Shown: positions 8,705-19,101 of the stretch, in pieces
Layout: each line of letters opens with the position of its first letter
How positions within the stretch are numbered: position 1 is the first letter of the stretch
Assembly: GCA_018401375.1 (NCBI GenBank)
Contig: JAGYKR010000004.1
Span: forward strand, 62,001-126,000
Direction of reading: 5' to 3'
Source: Ilumatobacteraceae bacterium
GTDB taxonomy: Bacteria; Actinomycetota; Acidimicrobiia; Acidimicrobiales; Ilumatobacteraceae
Length of the DNA stretch: 64,000 nt
Notes under the pieces: model-generated
The model's input: only the letters and a program-made list of their open reading frames with translations
The model's database searches: none
What the model was told of the DNA's origin: nothing
Program-made: the position numbers and the translations under genes

Positions 8705-11566
8705 TCACAAGACGATGTTGACCATTCGCCCGGGCACCACAATCACTTTGCGGATGCTTGCTCCATCGAGGACTTCGATCACTCGGGGGTCAGCCAATGT
8801 CGCTGCTTCCACCGCTGCAGCATCCGCCTCTGCGGACACCGTCACCCGGCTGCGAACCTTGCCGTTGATTTGCACAGGGTATTCCACCGTGTCGTCCACG
8901 AGCAGCGCCGGGTCAGCGTTCGGGAAGGCTTCATAGGTGATGGTTTCGGTGTGTCCAAGACGCTGCCACAGTTCTTCGGCCACGTGCGGTACCAACGGGG
9001 CCAGCATCAGCACCATTGGCTCGGCCACCTCACGGCAGGTGGCGTTGAGGCGAGTCACGTGATTGTTCAGTTCGATCAGTTTGGCGATCGCGGTGTTGAA
9101 GCGCAGGGCGTCCATCTCGGTGCGGACCGCATCGATAGTGCGATGTAGCAACTGGCGGGTGTTGGGGTCGGCTGGCGCGTCCACCACGGTCACTGCCCCG
9201 GTGGACTCGTCGACCATATTGCGCCACAGTCGCTGCAAGAAGCGGTACATGCCCACCACGTCGCGGGTTTCCCAGGGACGGGAGGCATCGAGGGGGCCCA
9301 TAGCCATCTCGTAGAGCCGCAAGGTGTCGGCCCCGTAGGCCTCATACATCTCATCGGGAGAGACGGCGTTTTTCAGGCTTTTGCCCATTTTGCCCCACTC
9401 CCTGGTGACCGGTTGGCCGTCATGGACGAAGCCGTCGGGGGTGCTCGCCACCTCGGTGGCTTCCACGTACATGCCCCGTTCGTCGGTGTACGCGTCAGCG
9501 AGGATGTAGCCCTGGTTGAACAACCGGGTGTACGGCTCTTTGGAGGACAAATGGCCGAGGTCATACAGCACCTTGTGCCAGAACCGGGCGTATAAAAGGT
9601 GCAGTACAGCGTGTTCCACGCCACCTACGTACAAGTCCACGCCGCCGGGATGATCGGGGCGCTGATCGGTCCGCGGACCCATCCAGTAGCGCTCCACCTC
9701 GGGATCCACAAACACCTGGTCGTTATGGGGATCGAGATAGCGCAATTCATACCAACACGATCCCGCCCATTGCGGCATGACGTTGGTGTCACGACGATAG
9801 GTCTGAAGCCCGTCACCGAGATCGAGTTCCACTTCCACCCAATCGGTCAAACGATCGAGGGGGCTCTCGGGATCGCTGAACTCATCATCGGCCGCAAAGG
9901 TGCGGGGGGCGAAACTGTCGGTCTCAGGCAGGGCGACCGGCAACATTTCGGCGGGAATGACATGGGCGATGCCGTCGGAGTCGTACACGATGGGGAATGG
10001 CTCTCCCCAATAGCGTTGCCGAGAGAACAACCAATCGCGCAACTTGTAGGTGATCGTGCCGTTGCCGTGGCTGTTGGCTTCCAGCCAGGCGGTCATCTTC
10101 GATACGCCTTCAGCCACATCGCTGATCGTGTTCAGATCCACCGAGCTATTCGACGAGTTCACATAGGGGGCGTTACCCACGTAGGCCTCGGGCCAGGCAG
10201 CGGTATCGAGACTGGGTTCGATGCCATGCTCAGCAAACCATTCTGCCGGCGGGTTCTGAATGGCAGGGATCGGGAGATCGAACATCCGGGCGAACTCAAA
10301 GTCGCGTTGATCCCCGCAGGGCACCGCCATGATGGCCCCGGTGCCGTAACCCATCAGCACATAATCTGCGATCCAGATCGGGATCTCGGTGCCGGTCACT
10401 GGATTGGTCGCAAATGATCCGGTGGAAACCCCGGTTTTGGTCCGTGTCGCATCTTGACGGTCCACATCTTTTTTGGCTCCGGCCTCGCTCCGGTAGGTGG
10501 CCACCGCTGCGGCCTGATCGGAGGTGGTCACAGCGTCGACGAGCGGATGTTCAGGAGCGAGCACCATGAACGACGCGCCAAACAGCGTGTCGGGCCGGGT
10601 GGTGAACACGGTGATCGGGCCGGCCGGGGAGTCAAAGTGAACGTTTGCTCCATGGCTGCGGCCGATCCAGTTGCGCTGCATGGAAATGATCGCAGGCGAC
10701 CACTCCAAGAGATCCAGATCGTCGATCAGCCGGTCCGCATAGGAGGTGATCCGCATCATCCATTGGCGCATCCGGCGCTTGAACACCGGGTAGTTCCCGC
10801 GGTCGCTGCGTCCGTCAGCAGTCACTTCCTCGTTAGCCACCACGGTCCCGAGCCCCGGACACCAGTTGACCGGTGCTTCGCTGAGATACGCAAGGCGGTG
10901 GTCGTCGATGATCTGGCGTTGTTCGATCCGGCTGAGAGCGGACCAGGCCCGTCCGCCGGGAGTTGGGCGTGCACCGGCGGCATACAGATCTTCGAGCTCA
11001 CTGATCGGTCGGGCTCGAGCCTGATCTCGGTCGTACCAAGAGTTGAAGATCTGAGAGAAAATCCACTGGGTCCAGCGGTAGTACTCCGGGTCTGTGGTGG
11101 AGATCGAACGGCGAGGGTCATGGGACAGCCCGAGACGGCGCAACTGCCGACGCATGTTGGCGATGTTCGCATTCGTGGTGATCGCTGGGTGTTGGCCGGT
11201 CTGCACGGCGTACTGCTCTGCGGGTAGGCCGAACGCATCGAAGCCCATCGTGTACAACACATTGCGTCCCGACATGCGTTGGAAACGGCTGTAGACATCG
11301 GTGCCGATATAGCCGAGGGGATGCCCAACGTGGAGTCCGGCCCCTGAGGGATACGGGAACATGTCAAGCACGAACAGTTTCTCGCCACGGGCCGCCACAG
11401 CAGTTGGATCAGCGAGAGATCCGGCTGGGTTCGGGGTGGCAAAGGTGCCCTCTGCATCCCAGTACTCCTGCCAGCGGGTCTCGATATCCCCGGCCATCAC
11501 CGAGGTGTATCGATACTCGGGAGTCTCCGAACTTACGGGCTGGTCGTTGCTGCTCTGGTCGCTCAT
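8705..11566 (-). CDS. leuS: Leucyl-tRNA synthetase
   Basis: Class I aminoacyl-tRNA synthetase of about 953 residues, charging tRNA-Leu. The HIGH-type motif appears as [17 protein letters not shown] and the KMSKS motif as GKMGKSLKN, the KMGKS variant being the form I know from actinobacterial LeuRS. Between them lie a CP1 editing domain ([22 protein letters not shown] carries the conserved editing threonines) and a normal leucine-specific region; the C-terminal end [14 protein letters not shown] is intact. The frame is open to 11626, but the ATG at 11564-11566 (MSDQSS) is the more likely start because the upstream 20 codons precede any conserved sequence. No T-box is visible in the short leader. 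Confidence 0.97.
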   Translation of the reverse strand: MSDQSSNDQPVSSETPEYRYTSVMAGDIETRWQEYWDAEGTFATPNPAGSLADPTAVAARGEKLFVLDMFPYPSGAGLHVGHPLGYIGTDVYSRFQRMSGRNVLYTMGFDAFGLPAEQYAVQTGQHPAITTNANIANMRRQLRRLGLSHDPRRSISTTDPEYYRWTQWIFSQIFNSWYDRDQARARPISELEDLYAAGARPTPGGRAWSALSRIEQRQIIDDHRLAYLSEAPVNWCPGLGTVVANEEVTADGRSDRGNYPVFKRRMRQWMMRITSYADRLIDDLDLLEWSPAIISMQRNWIGRSHGANVHFDSPAGPITVFTTRPDTLFGASFMVLAPEHPLVDAVTTSDQAAAVATYRSEAGAKKDVDRQDATRTKTGVSTGSFATNPVTGTEIPIWIADYVLMGYGTGAIMAVPCGDQRDFEFARMFDLPIPAIQNPPAEWFAEHGIEPSLDTAAWPEAYVGNAPYVNSSNSSVDLNTISDVAEGVSKMTAWLEANSHGNGTITYKLRDWLFSRQRYWGEPFPIVYDSDGIAHVIPAEMLPVALPETDSFAPRTFAADDEFSDPESPLDRLTDWVEVELDLGDGLQTYRRDTNVMPQWAGSCWYELRYLDPHNDQVFVDPEVERYWMGPRTDQRPDHPGGVDLYVGGVEHAVLHLLYARFWHKVLYDLGHLSSKEPYTRLFNQGYILADAYTDERGMYVEATEVASTPDGFVHDGQPVTREWGKMGKSLKNAVSPDEMYEAYGADTLRLYEMAMGPLDASRPWETRDVVGMYRFLQRLWRNMVDESTGAVTVVDAPADPNTRQLLHRTIDAVRTEMDALRFNTAIAKLIELNNHVTRLNATCREVAEPMVLMLAPLVPHVAEELWQRLGHTETITYEAFPNADPALLVDDTVEYPVQINGKVRSRVTVSAEADAAAVEAATLADPRVIEVLDGASIRKVIVVPGRMVNIVL

Positions 11567-11675
11567 AGCGTCCGTCAGCCTATGGGCCTGAAGCGATAGG
11601 AAATCGATCTGGCTCCGGCACACCATCAGCGGTAAGAATGCACCAGTTCCATTCGCCGCATAGGAGATGACCTAC

Positions 11676-13238
11676 ATGTACGCCCCACAGATCGCCGCCA
11701 CCGACCCGGATCGCTCCTGTTTCATTATGGGATCCACCGGAGCCACGGTGTCCTACGGCGAGTTCGAGGCCCGCTCCAACCGTTTGGCCCACCTGCTGCG
11801 GGCCGAGGGGCTCGGTCGGCTGGATCACTATTCGGTGTTCATGGAGAACAACGAGCACTATCTCGAAACCAATGGGGCGGGGGAGCGTTCGGGGATCTAC
11901 TACACCTGCATTAACTCCTACCTCACTCCCGAAGAGGTGTCCTATCTCCTCAATAACTCCCAGTCACAGATCCTGATCACCTCGAAGGCAAAGTTTGAGG
12001 TGGCCAAGGCTGCCATGGAGCAGGCCCCGAATGTGCACACCTGTCTGGTGGTAGGCGGAGCCGAGATCGGTCTGGGTACCGAGGGACGATTTGTGGATTA
12101 TGACGCCGCGTTGGCGGGTTACCCGACAACTCCGATCGCTGATGAGAGCCTCGGCTCAGCGATGCTCTACTCCTCGGGAACTACCGGGCAGCCCAAAGGG
12201 ATCTTGCGGCCCTTGCCGGAACAGCCGCCCGCCCAGCAGTTGCCAATGTTCGATTTCTTAACCCAACTGTGGCGCTATCGAGACAAGATGATCTACCTGT
12301 CCCCGGCGCCGCTCTACCATTCGGCCCCGCACGCCGCCGTGAACCTCACCATTCGTAACGGTGGTACTGCGATCATCATGGAGCGCTTTGATCCCGAGCA
12401 CTACCTCCAACTGCTCGAGAAGTACAAAGTCAGCCACTCGCAGTTGGTGCCGACGATGTTCTCACGGATGCTGAAACTGCCTGAGGCAGACCGTCTTCGC
12501 TACGACACCTCCTCACTCGAGATTGCGATTCACGCTGCTGCTCCGTGCCCGGTGCCGGTCAAGCGTCAGATGATTGAGTGGTGGGGGCCGATCATCCACG
12601 AGTATTACGGAGCCACCGAAGGCCTTGGGTTCACAGCGTGTGACTCCGAAGAATGGCTGGCCCACCCGGGCACGGTTGGGCGCCCGCTGTTCGGTGTTCT
12701 GCACATCCTCGATGACGATCTGAACGATGTGCCCAAGGGTGAGCGCGGCACGATCTGGTTTGAGACCGGCTCGGCATTTGAGTATTTCGATGATCCAGAC
12801 AAGACATCCTCGGTGAAATCACCGGACGGAAAGATGGCCACGGTCGGTGACGTGGGCTACGTGGACGCCGACGGCTTCTTACATCTCACGGACCGAACCA
12901 CGTTCATGATCATTTCTGGTGGAGTGAACATCTATCCCCAAGAATGCGAGAACCTGCTTATCACCCACCCCAAAGTGGCTGATGCGGCGGTGTTCGGGGT
13001 GCCGAATGTGGATCTCGGTGAGGAGGTCAAAGCGGTGGTGCAGGCGATGCCTGGGGTGGAGGCCGGCGCTGCACTCGAAGCTGAGTTGATGGCGTTTTGT
13101 CATGAGAATCTGTCCCGCCAAAAGTGCCCACGCTCTATTGACTTCGATGCGGAACTACCCCGGCTCCCTACAGGCAAGCTTTATAAGCGGGTCCTGCGGG
13201 ATCGATACTGGGGTGACGGCGACAGCCGCATCCTGTGA
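11676..13238 (+). CDS. AMP-forming acyl-CoA synthetase
   Basis: ANL-superfamily ligase of about 520 residues: LYSSGTTGQPKGILRPL (ATP loop), YYGATEGLGFTACDS, TVGDVGYVDADGFLHLTDR and RLPTGKLYKRVLRD with the catalytic Lys. The short N-terminus begins directly in the adenylation domain. Two in-frame ATGs (11667 and 11676) follow an AGGAG at 11662-11666; the first is too close to it, so the second is chosen. I recognise the family as the actinobacterial FadD4/acyl-CoA synthetase type but not the substrate. It is divergent from leuS with about 110 bases between, and precedes a second ligase of different subtype. Confidence 0.92.
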   Translation: MYAPQIAATDPDRSCFIMGSTGATVSYGEFEARSNRLAHLLRAEGLGRLDHYSVFMENNEHYLETNGAGERSGIYYTCINSYLTPEEVSYLLNNSQSQILITSKAKFEVAKAAMEQAPNVHTCLVVGGAEIGLGTEGRFVDYDAALAGYPTTPIADESLGSAMLYSSGTTGQPKGILRPLPEQPPAQQLPMFDFLTQLWRYRDKMIYLSPAPLYHSAPHAAVNLTIRNGGTAIIMERFDPEHYLQLLEKYKVSHSQLVPTMFSRMLKLPEADRLRYDTSSLEIAIHAAAPCPVPVKRQMIEWWGPIIHEYYGATEGLGFTACDSEEWLAHPGTVGRPLFGVLHILDDDLNDVPKGERGTIWFETGSAFEYFDDPDKTSSVKSPDGKMATVGDVGYVDADGFLHLTDRTTFMIISGGVNIYPQECENLLITHPKVADAAVFGVPNVDLGEEVKAVVQAMPGVEAGAALEAELMAFCHENLSRQKCPRSIDFDAELPRLPTGKLYKRVLRDRYWGDGDSRIL

Positions 13239-13308
13239 ACCCAATGCCGAAACACCATGTGGCCGCCCTGTCCGGTGAGTCAAGTCGCGCTCGCGCGATC
13301 CCACTACG

Positions 13309-15027
13309 GTGACAGACGTGAGCGTGAACATCGCAAGTTCTTCTTTGTCCACGGTCCGACGCTTGGAACTCGCCGCTGATTCAGGCACTGGGGTGCGGTT
13401 CGTGGGCGCCTCGATGATCGGTTCGGACGGTCCGATCTACGTGTCGTGGCGTCAGATCCACGATGAGGCTCGAGCGGTGGGCGCAGCCTTACAGGCTCGC
13501 GGCCTCGGCCCAGGAGACCATGTCGCAGTGCTCGGGCCGACCAGTCGCGAGCTGATGACCATCGTGCGTGGCTGTTGGATGGCGGGGATTGCGTCGATGA
13601 TCCTGCCCTTACCGATGCGGATGGGTTCCCTCGAAGCATTCATTGAGGGCACGCGGGCACGGATTCGGCACGGGGACGCCAAACTCGTGCTGATCGATGA
13701 CCAACTCGCTGCGTTCTACGAATCAGTGGAGGGTGATCCACCGATCGACGCCATGCGCAGTGTGCTGCCAGGCAGTCCGGGAGTGCCCTCGCCCGACGCG
13801 CTTGAGGTCCCGGCCGACGATCCTGAGCGCCTTGTGATCTTGCAGTACACGAGCGGTTCTACCAGCGAACCCAAGGGTGTCATGATCCCGGACCGGGTGC
13901 TGTCGGCAAACGTGGACGCATGCTGTCTCGCGGCCTCCATGACCGAAGCTGAGGTGCTGGTCTCGTGGTTACCGCTCTATCACGACATGGGGCTCGTGGG
14001 ATTCCTCGCTCTTCCGATGACGAAGGGTGTGGACCTCGTCCAAGCCGCCCCGCAGGATTTCTTGGCGAGACCTGGGCATTGGATGGAGTGGATCTCCACC
14101 TGGCGCGGCACGGCCACTGCGGGACCCAACTTTTCGTGGGTGCTTGCCACCCGGGCACTGCGTCGCGCCCAAGGTCTTGATCTATCCAGTTTGACCCTCG
14201 CCCTCAGCGGGGCTGAGCCGGTAGACCCCAAGGCCGTGGATGCGTTCGTGGAAGCGGCAGCCCCGTTCGGGTTTGCGGCGGGCAGTGTGTTTCCGGCCTT
14301 CGGGATGGCCGAGGTAGCGATCGGGGGGACTTTCCCGGTGCGAGGTGCTGGCCTGCAATGCGACGTGGTGGACCGTGCGGTCCTCGAACGGGACCGAGTA
14401 GCCAAACCGGTGGAAGTTACCGACCCAGACGATCTGAACCTGATCGCTCGCCGTTTGCCGCTGCTTGGCACTGCAGTCCCGGGGCTTGAGATGAAAGTGG
14501 TGTCACCCGACACCCGTGAGGAACTGCCCGAGCGTCACGTGGGCGAGTTGTTGTTGCGCGGTACCTCGGTGACCCCTGGCTATTACAAGCGTCCGGAGGC
14601 CACCGCAGCGTTGTTCCACGAAGGCTGGCTGTGCACCGGGGATCTTGCGTATCTGCTCGATGGGCAGCTGGTGCTGTGCGGTCGGATCAAAGATGTGATC
14701 ATCGTCGGGGGTCGCAACGTGTTCCCCGAAGACATTGAACGTGCCGTCGGCACCCTCGAAGGTGTTCGAGCCGGCAACGTGATCGCCTTCGGTATGGAGG
14801 GCTATAAGGGTAAAGAGAGCGTGGTTGTGGTGGCTGAAGTGCGCTCCGAGGACCCGGATGCCGTTCGTTCCGAGATCCACCATCGAACCCTTGAGGTATG
14901 CGGGATTCCCCCACGCGACGTGATGTTGGTCCGGCCGGGGACGCTTCCCAAGACATCCTCGGGCAAGTTGCAGCGCGCCAAATGCCGTGAGGAATATCTC
15001 GCAGAGGAACTCGCGCTGATCGACTGA
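13309..15027 (+). CDS. Fatty-acyl-AMP ligase-like enzyme (FAAL/FadD type)
   Basis: A 572-residue adenylate-forming enzyme with the features of fatty-acyl-AMP ligases: LQYTSGSTSEPKGVM, SWLPLYHDMGLVGFL, a long GPNFSWVLATRA segment, ALSGAEPV, and the C-terminal GRIKDVIIVGGRNVFPEDIER with SGKLQRAK. In FAALs the acyl-AMP is passed to an acyl carrier protein or polyketide synthase rather than to CoA; whether that holds here depends on the family insertion, which I cannot verify without an alignment. No acyl carrier protein or synthase is nearby. GTG start at 13309. It follows the previous ligase by 70 bases on the same strand. Confidence 0.87.
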   Translation: MTDVSVNIASSSLSTVRRLELAADSGTGVRFVGASMIGSDGPIYVSWRQIHDEARAVGAALQARGLGPGDHVAVLGPTSRELMTIVRGCWMAGIASMILPLPMRMGSLEAFIEGTRARIRHGDAKLVLIDDQLAAFYESVEGDPPIDAMRSVLPGSPGVPSPDALEVPADDPERLVILQYTSGSTSEPKGVMIPDRVLSANVDACCLAASMTEAEVLVSWLPLYHDMGLVGFLALPMTKGVDLVQAAPQDFLARPGHWMEWISTWRGTATAGPNFSWVLATRALRRAQGLDLSSLTLALSGAEPVDPKAVDAFVEAAAPFGFAAGSVFPAFGMAEVAIGGTFPVRGAGLQCDVVDRAVLERDRVAKPVEVTDPDDLNLIARRLPLLGTAVPGLEMKVVSPDTREELPERHVGELLLRGTSVTPGYYKRPEATAALFHEGWLCTGDLAYLLDGQLVLCGRIKDVIIVGGRNVFPEDIERAVGTLEGVRAGNVIAFGMEGYKGKESVVVVAEVRSEDPDAVRSEIHHRTLEVCGIPPRDVMLVRPGTLPKTSSGKLQRAKCREEYLAEELALID

Positions 15028-15041
15028 TCAGCGGGTGTTCG

Positions 15042-16025
15042 TCAGCGGGTGTTCATCAGCGGAGCGAGCGCGTCGCCGAGCAATGTGACCCGTCCGGGGA
15101 TGTGGCCGTTGGCCGGCATGTTGATGGTGAAACCATCGATTCCCGGGACCCGTAGGTCAAGGAACTTCTCCGCCACGGTTTCTGGGTCACCGACCACGAA
15201 GTTGGCGGTCATCGCCGCCCGATCGCTGTCGCCCATCGCCGAAAGGTTGATCCCACGGCGAGCGAAATATGCGGTGAGGTCCGTGAGGGCCTCATCCATG
15301 GTGGGGGCGATACAAGCGCTGCGCTGCCAAGACACCGTGATCTCTGAGCGATCCCTCCCGATGGTGCCGCAATGTTCCTCGAGGGCGTCAAGTTTGCGGG
15401 GGATGTCATCGGGAGCGCAGATGAGATTGGATTCGTCCGCGTACTGAGCGACCATCCGAAGGGTTTTGCGCTCGCCGCCACCGCCGATCATTACCGGGAT
15501 CCGACCGATAGCCGGCGGCTCATTCATCGCATCGGTGACTTGATAATGCGTGCCCTTCAGGCTCGGTCGCTCCCCACGCAGCATCGGGATAATGATCTGG
15601 AGGGCTTCCTCGAGTTTTTCGAAGCGATCGGTAAACGTGCCGAACTCGATACCAAAGGCGGTGTGTTCGAGCTCAAACCATCCCGCCCCGATCCCGAGTT
15701 GGGCCCGACCTCCCGACACGATGTCCAATGTGGTGACGGTCTTCGCAAGCACCGCCGGATTCCGGTAGGTGTTGCCGGTCACGAGCGCACCGAGGCGGAC
15801 CCGTGAGGTCTCCCTAGCGAGAGCGGATAACAGTCCGTAGCACTCAAGCATGAACTGATCTGGGGTTCCGAGCATTGGGAGTTGGTAAAAGTGGTCCATC
15901 ACCAACACGGTGTCAAAACCGCTCTGGTCCGCCTCACGAGCTTGGGCAGCGATCACATCAAAGAGTTGTGCGGCACCCACATCGGGATAGCTGAAGTTGG
16001 GAATCTGATAGCCAAGAACGGTCAT
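15042..16025 (-). CDS. LLM-class F420-dependent oxidoreductase
   Basis: A 327-residue luciferase-like (TIM barrel) oxidoreductase. Family signatures are VLVMDHFYQ, LECYGLLSALA, RVRLGALVTGNTYRNPAVLAKT, GRAQLGIGAGWFE, RFEKLEEAL and IPVMIGGGGERKTL. Such enzymes use F420H2 (or FMN) for hydride transfer to varied substrates. The frame is open to 16325, but GGAGG five bases before the ATG at 16025 fixes the start; the longer reading would overlap the divergent gene at 16080. Together with fbiC and the LLM genes at 17144 and 48524 it supports F420 use by this organism. Confidence 0.92.
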   Translation of the reverse strand: MTVLGYQIPNFSYPDVGAAQLFDVIAAQAREADQSGFDTVLVMDHFYQLPMLGTPDQFMLECYGLLSALARETSRVRLGALVTGNTYRNPAVLAKTVTTLDIVSGGRAQLGIGAGWFELEHTAFGIEFGTFTDRFEKLEEALQIIIPMLRGERPSLKGTHYQVTDAMNEPPAIGRIPVMIGGGGERKTLRMVAQYADESNLICAPDDIPRKLDALEEHCGTIGRDRSEITVSWQRSACIAPTMDEALTDLTAYFARRGINLSAMGDSDRAAMTANFVVGDPETVAEKFLDLRVPGIDGFTINMPANGHIPGRVTLLGDALAPLMNTR

Positions 16026-16079
16026 TGCGCCTCCGGTTGGGCTTGGGCGTGAGAAGATGCCTGAGGAAAGGATGGGGTT

Positions 16080-17138
16080 ATGAAAGTGGTCTACACGCTG
16101 CGGCATCGTTTGCACCACCCCGAACAGGAATTCGAGCATTCCCGGTTCCAGAAGCCTTTTGAAACTCCTGAACGGGTGGAGATCATCCAAGCCGCCTTGA
16201 TGGCGGATCCTCGCTATGAGTTTGTGGCACCCGACGAGTGGGGGACAGGGCCTATCGCAGCGGTGCATGATCCCGGTCTGATCCGCTTTCTCGAGACTGC
16301 ATGGCAGGAATATCAGGCCACCCACCCCTACACCCGTGATGTGGTCCCCGATGTGTTTGCGCTGCCCGGTCTGCGCTTCGGGATCGGCGATCCCATTGAG
16401 CCGACCTCAATCGATGCTCGTCTCGGTCACTGGTGTTATGAGACCACCACCCCGTTGACCCACGGTTCCTATGACGCGGCACGATCCTCGGTAGATGTGG
16501 CCCTGTCTGCCGCCGAGGCCGTGCTCAGCGGGGAGCGCTGGGCCTACGGGTTATGCCGGCCTCCAGGGCATCATGCGGCTCGGTCGGTGTATGGGGGATA
16601 TTGCTTCTTCAACAATGCCGCCGTGGTAGCCGAACGCTTGGCCACGAGCACAGGATCGCGGGTGACCGTGTTGGATCTGGATTACCACCACGGCAACGGC
16701 ACCCAGCAGATCTTCTATGACCGCGCCGACGTGCAGTTCGTCTCTCTGCATGGCGACCCGGCGCGTTCTTACCCTTATCACACCGGTTTTGCTGAAGAGT
16801 GTGGCACCGGTCCGGGATTAGGCAGCACGATGAATCTGCCGCTCGCCGCCGGGGTGGAAGACACCGAATACCTCAGGGTGCTCGATCAGGCGTTGAGTGC
16901 AGTGTCCGCCTTTGCGCCTGAGATGCTCGTAATTTCGCTTGGTCTCGATACGCATCTCGAGGATCCGATCTCTGATCTCGCGCTCTCTACTGGCGGCCTG
17001 AGAGCCGCTGGGGCGGCCGTAGCCACGTTGGGGCTACCGACCGTGGTGCTCCAAGAGGGTGGGTATGCAATCGACCTGCTCGGGGAGAACGCCCGGGCCT
17101 GGCTTGACGGGCTCGCCGGATACGAACAGCGAACCTGA
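16080..17138 (+). CDS. Histone deacetylase-fold amidohydrolase (acetylpolyamine amidohydrolase-like)
   Basis: A 352-residue zinc hydrolase of the arginase/HDAC superfamily. The catalytic His pair is in RPPGHHA, the zinc ligands in DLDYHHGNGTQQIF (Asp, His) and LGLDTH (Asp), and the transition-state Tyr in QEGGYAID, so it should be active. Bacterial members remove acetyl or acyl groups from polyamines or other small amides, since there are no histones. The N-terminal LRHRLHHPEQEFEHSRFQKPFETPERVE fits the acetylpolyamine amidohydrolase subgroup. It sits between two LLM oxidoreductases facing away and towards it, with only 5 bases to the convergent one. Confidence 0.9.
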   Translation: MKVVYTLRHRLHHPEQEFEHSRFQKPFETPERVEIIQAALMADPRYEFVAPDEWGTGPIAAVHDPGLIRFLETAWQEYQATHPYTRDVVPDVFALPGLRFGIGDPIEPTSIDARLGHWCYETTTPLTHGSYDAARSSVDVALSAAEAVLSGERWAYGLCRPPGHHAARSVYGGYCFFNNAAVVAERLATSTGSRVTVLDLDYHHGNGTQQIFYDRADVQFVSLHGDPARSYPYHTGFAEECGTGPGLGSTMNLPLAAGVEDTEYLRVLDQALSAVSAFAPEMLVISLGLDTHLEDPISDLALSTGGLRAAGAAVATLGLPTVVLQEGGYAIDLLGENARAWLDGLAGYEQRT

Positions 17139-17143
17139 TCGCC

Positions 17144-18163
17144 TCAGGCGGCAGCGATGTCGTCCATCACTTTGCGCCAACGCTCCGGGTCATTTGCGTA
17201 CGGGGCGTAAAAACTGATCCGTTGGATCACGTCTCCATAGCGGCGATTCAGTTCGGATCCGATCTGTTCGGGGGCGCCGACCACCGCAAATGTGTTGAGA
17301 ACCTCATCGTCGATCAACGTTCCCATCTCCACCCACTGACCGCGCTTGGACAGCGCATTCAACTCGTCTTGGAGACCGCCCCAGCCGTGGATCTCGAGCA
17401 CATTGCGATAGGCCGGAGTGGAACCGTAGAACGCGATCTGCTGCCGGGTACCGGCCATCGCCATCTCCATCTGCTCATCGGTGGTGCCGGTGACCACGAA
17501 AGAAGGTCCAACGATTTCGAACCCTTCCATCGTCTTTCCCGCCTTCGCGCGACCGCGCTCTAGAGCGGGGATGGTCACTTCCCGTAGGTACTTCTCGGTG
17601 GTGAACCCGTGACACAAGAAGCCGTCACAGACCTCGCCGGCCACTTCGGTCATCAGTTCGCCCACGCCGGCCAAGAAGATCTTGGGGACACCGAAGTCGC
17701 CCAGATCTGCTGGGTCTGGGGTGAAGAACGGGGTCATCAGTGTGTGGGTATAGAACTCTCCACGGAACTCAAGGGGTGTGCCGTTGTGCCAGGTATCCCA
17801 AATCGCGCGGATCGCGAGGATCATCTCGCGCATCCGGGCTGCAGGCTTGGACCATTCCATCGAGAAGCGCTTGGTGATGTGTGGTTTGATCTGAGAGCCG
17901 AGCCCGAGCACGAACCGCCCCTCGGAAAAGGCCTGCAAGTCCCAGCCGAGGTTCGCGAGCGTCATCGGATTCCGGGCGAAGGCCACAGCAATGGAGGTGC
18001 CGATCTCGAGTTTCTCGGTGTGCTCAGCGGCCAAAAGCAGCGGGAGGAACGGGTCGTGCGCCGTTTCGGCTGTCCACACCCCGGAGTAGCCCTGCTGTTC
18101 GGCCTCCCGGGCTTTTGTTCCGGCGGTCTTTAGATCTGTCCCAAGTGAGCCATCGATTTTCAT
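17144..18163 (-). CDS. LLM-class F420-dependent oxidoreductase (TIGR03617-like)
   Basis: A 339-residue luciferase-like oxidoreductase beginning MKIDGSLGTDLKTAGTKARE. Signatures are GYSGVWTAETAHDPFLPL, LEIGTSIAVAFARNPM, RFVLGLGSQIKPHITKRF, GVPKIFLAGVG and CDGFLCHGFTT. I recognise it as the TIGR03617 subfamily of predicted F420-dependent enzymes. It is only distantly similar to the LLM proteins at 15042 and 48524, so the three are not recent duplicates. It lies 20 bases downstream of the PAC2 gene on the same strand (19101 to 18184), so may be co-transcribed with it and the APH-fold kinase. Confidence 0.92.
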   Translation of the reverse strand: MKIDGSLGTDLKTAGTKAREAEQQGYSGVWTAETAHDPFLPLLLAAEHTEKLEIGTSIAVAFARNPMTLANLGWDLQAFSEGRFVLGLGSQIKPHITKRFSMEWSKPAARMREMILAIRAIWDTWHNGTPLEFRGEFYTHTLMTPFFTPDPADLGDFGVPKIFLAGVGELMTEVAGEVCDGFLCHGFTTEKYLREVTIPALERGRAKAGKTMEGFEIVGPSFVVTGTTDEQMEMAMAGTRQQIAFYGSTPAYRNVLEIHGWGGLQDELNALSKRGQWVEMGTLIDDEVLNTFAVVGAPEQIGSELNRRYGDVIQRISFYAPYANDPERWRKVMDDIAAA

Positions 18164-18183
18164 GGGACGAAACTAGCGCGCCG

Positions 18184-19101
18184 TCAGGGCTGATCTCGCA
18201 GGAAGCGTTCCAGTTCAGCGGCGATCTCTTCACCTGAGCGCATCTCAAGCCCCGGGCCGGGAAGGGTCCCTGGCACCGAGCCGCGCAGGTCGCCTTCCCA
18301 CAGGTCAGGACTGGCATCGTGAAGTTGCTCGAGTTGCGTCAGCATGCGCAGGTGGTCGTCATTGGCAGCCACGAGTTGTTCGAGACGCTCGCTCTCCACG
18401 ACCGCTGCTTTGCGCAGTTCGCTGCCATCCACCACCACATCGGTGTACTCGCGCAGGGCCTCAAGGAGAGCGACACTGGCTGCCGGGTACGGGGTGGCAG
18501 CCACATAATGGGGGACCTGCACCCAGATGGACAACGTGGGGATATTGCGGTCGTGTAGGGCGAGTTCAAGTACGCCAGCCATGCCTGCGGGCACATCCAC
18601 CGAACTCCGCAAGAACGGCACGGCGGACAACACATCGGCCGATGGGGTGGTCACCGACAGTCGACAGGGCCGAGTGTGAGGCGATGTAAACGGGTAGGCG
18701 CCAAGGCCAACCATGCGCTCCACTTTCAGCTCGGTGGCGACCGTGGCGATCGAATCGCGAAACCGGTTCCAGCACATGTCGGGTTCAGGTCCGTGGAGCA
18801 GTAACAGGTCATGGCCAGCGAGATCCCGGCCCACGCTGAGCGTGATGTGTTCCCAGGTCAACGCGGTGTTGAGGCCGTTACGGACCTGCATGATCGGGCG
18901 GCGGGCCCGAAAGTCAATGTAAGGATCATCAGCAAACACGGCGACTGGTCGAGCTCCAGATTCCTCGAGGATTGCTTCCATGGCCCCCGCTGCGCCGAGG
19001 CCGGCGTCAATCCAGCCGGTCAGCATCACGATCAGCGTGGGTCGATGCAGCTCGGGAATCGGCTCATCAGCCCACACCAGATCGGGTAGAGAGTGCATCA
19101 T
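18184..19101 (-). CDS. PAC2-family protein
   Basis: A 305-residue protein of the PAC2 (proteasome assembly chaperone 2-like) family, common in Actinobacteria and of uncertain function there. Visible are TLIVMLTGWIDAGLGAAGAM, FADDPYIDFRARRP, LLLLHGPEPDMCW, VGLGAYPFTSPHTRP and the conserved WVQVPHYVA. The start ATG overlaps the stop of the kinase gene upstream (ATGA at 19098-19101), so the two are translationally coupled. No proteasome or Pup genes are in the window. Confidence 0.9.
   Translation of the reverse strand: MMHSLPDLVWADEPIPELHRPTLIVMLTGWIDAGLGAAGAMEAILEESGARPVAVFADDPYIDFRARRPIMQVRNGLNTALTWEHITLSVGRDLAGHDLLLLHGPEPDMCWNRFRDSIATVATELKVERMVGLGAYPFTSPHTRPCRLSVTTPSADVLSAVPFLRSSVDVPAGMAGVLELALHDRNIPTLSIWVQVPHYVAATPYPAASVALLEALREYTDVVVDGSELRKAAVVESERLEQLVAANDDHLRMLTQLEQLHDASPDLWEGDLRGSVPGTLPGPGLEMRSGEEIAAELERFLRDQP

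Noticed and set aside
11567-11675. A T-box or other leader upstream of leuS.
   Set aside because: Only about 110 bases separate leuS from the divergent ligase, and no T-box sequence or antiterminator is visible.
16026-16325. 100-residue N-terminal extension of the LLM gene at 15042.
   Set aside because: It overlaps the divergent amidohydrolase start, has no conserved sequence, and the GGAGG-preceded ATG at 16025 fits.
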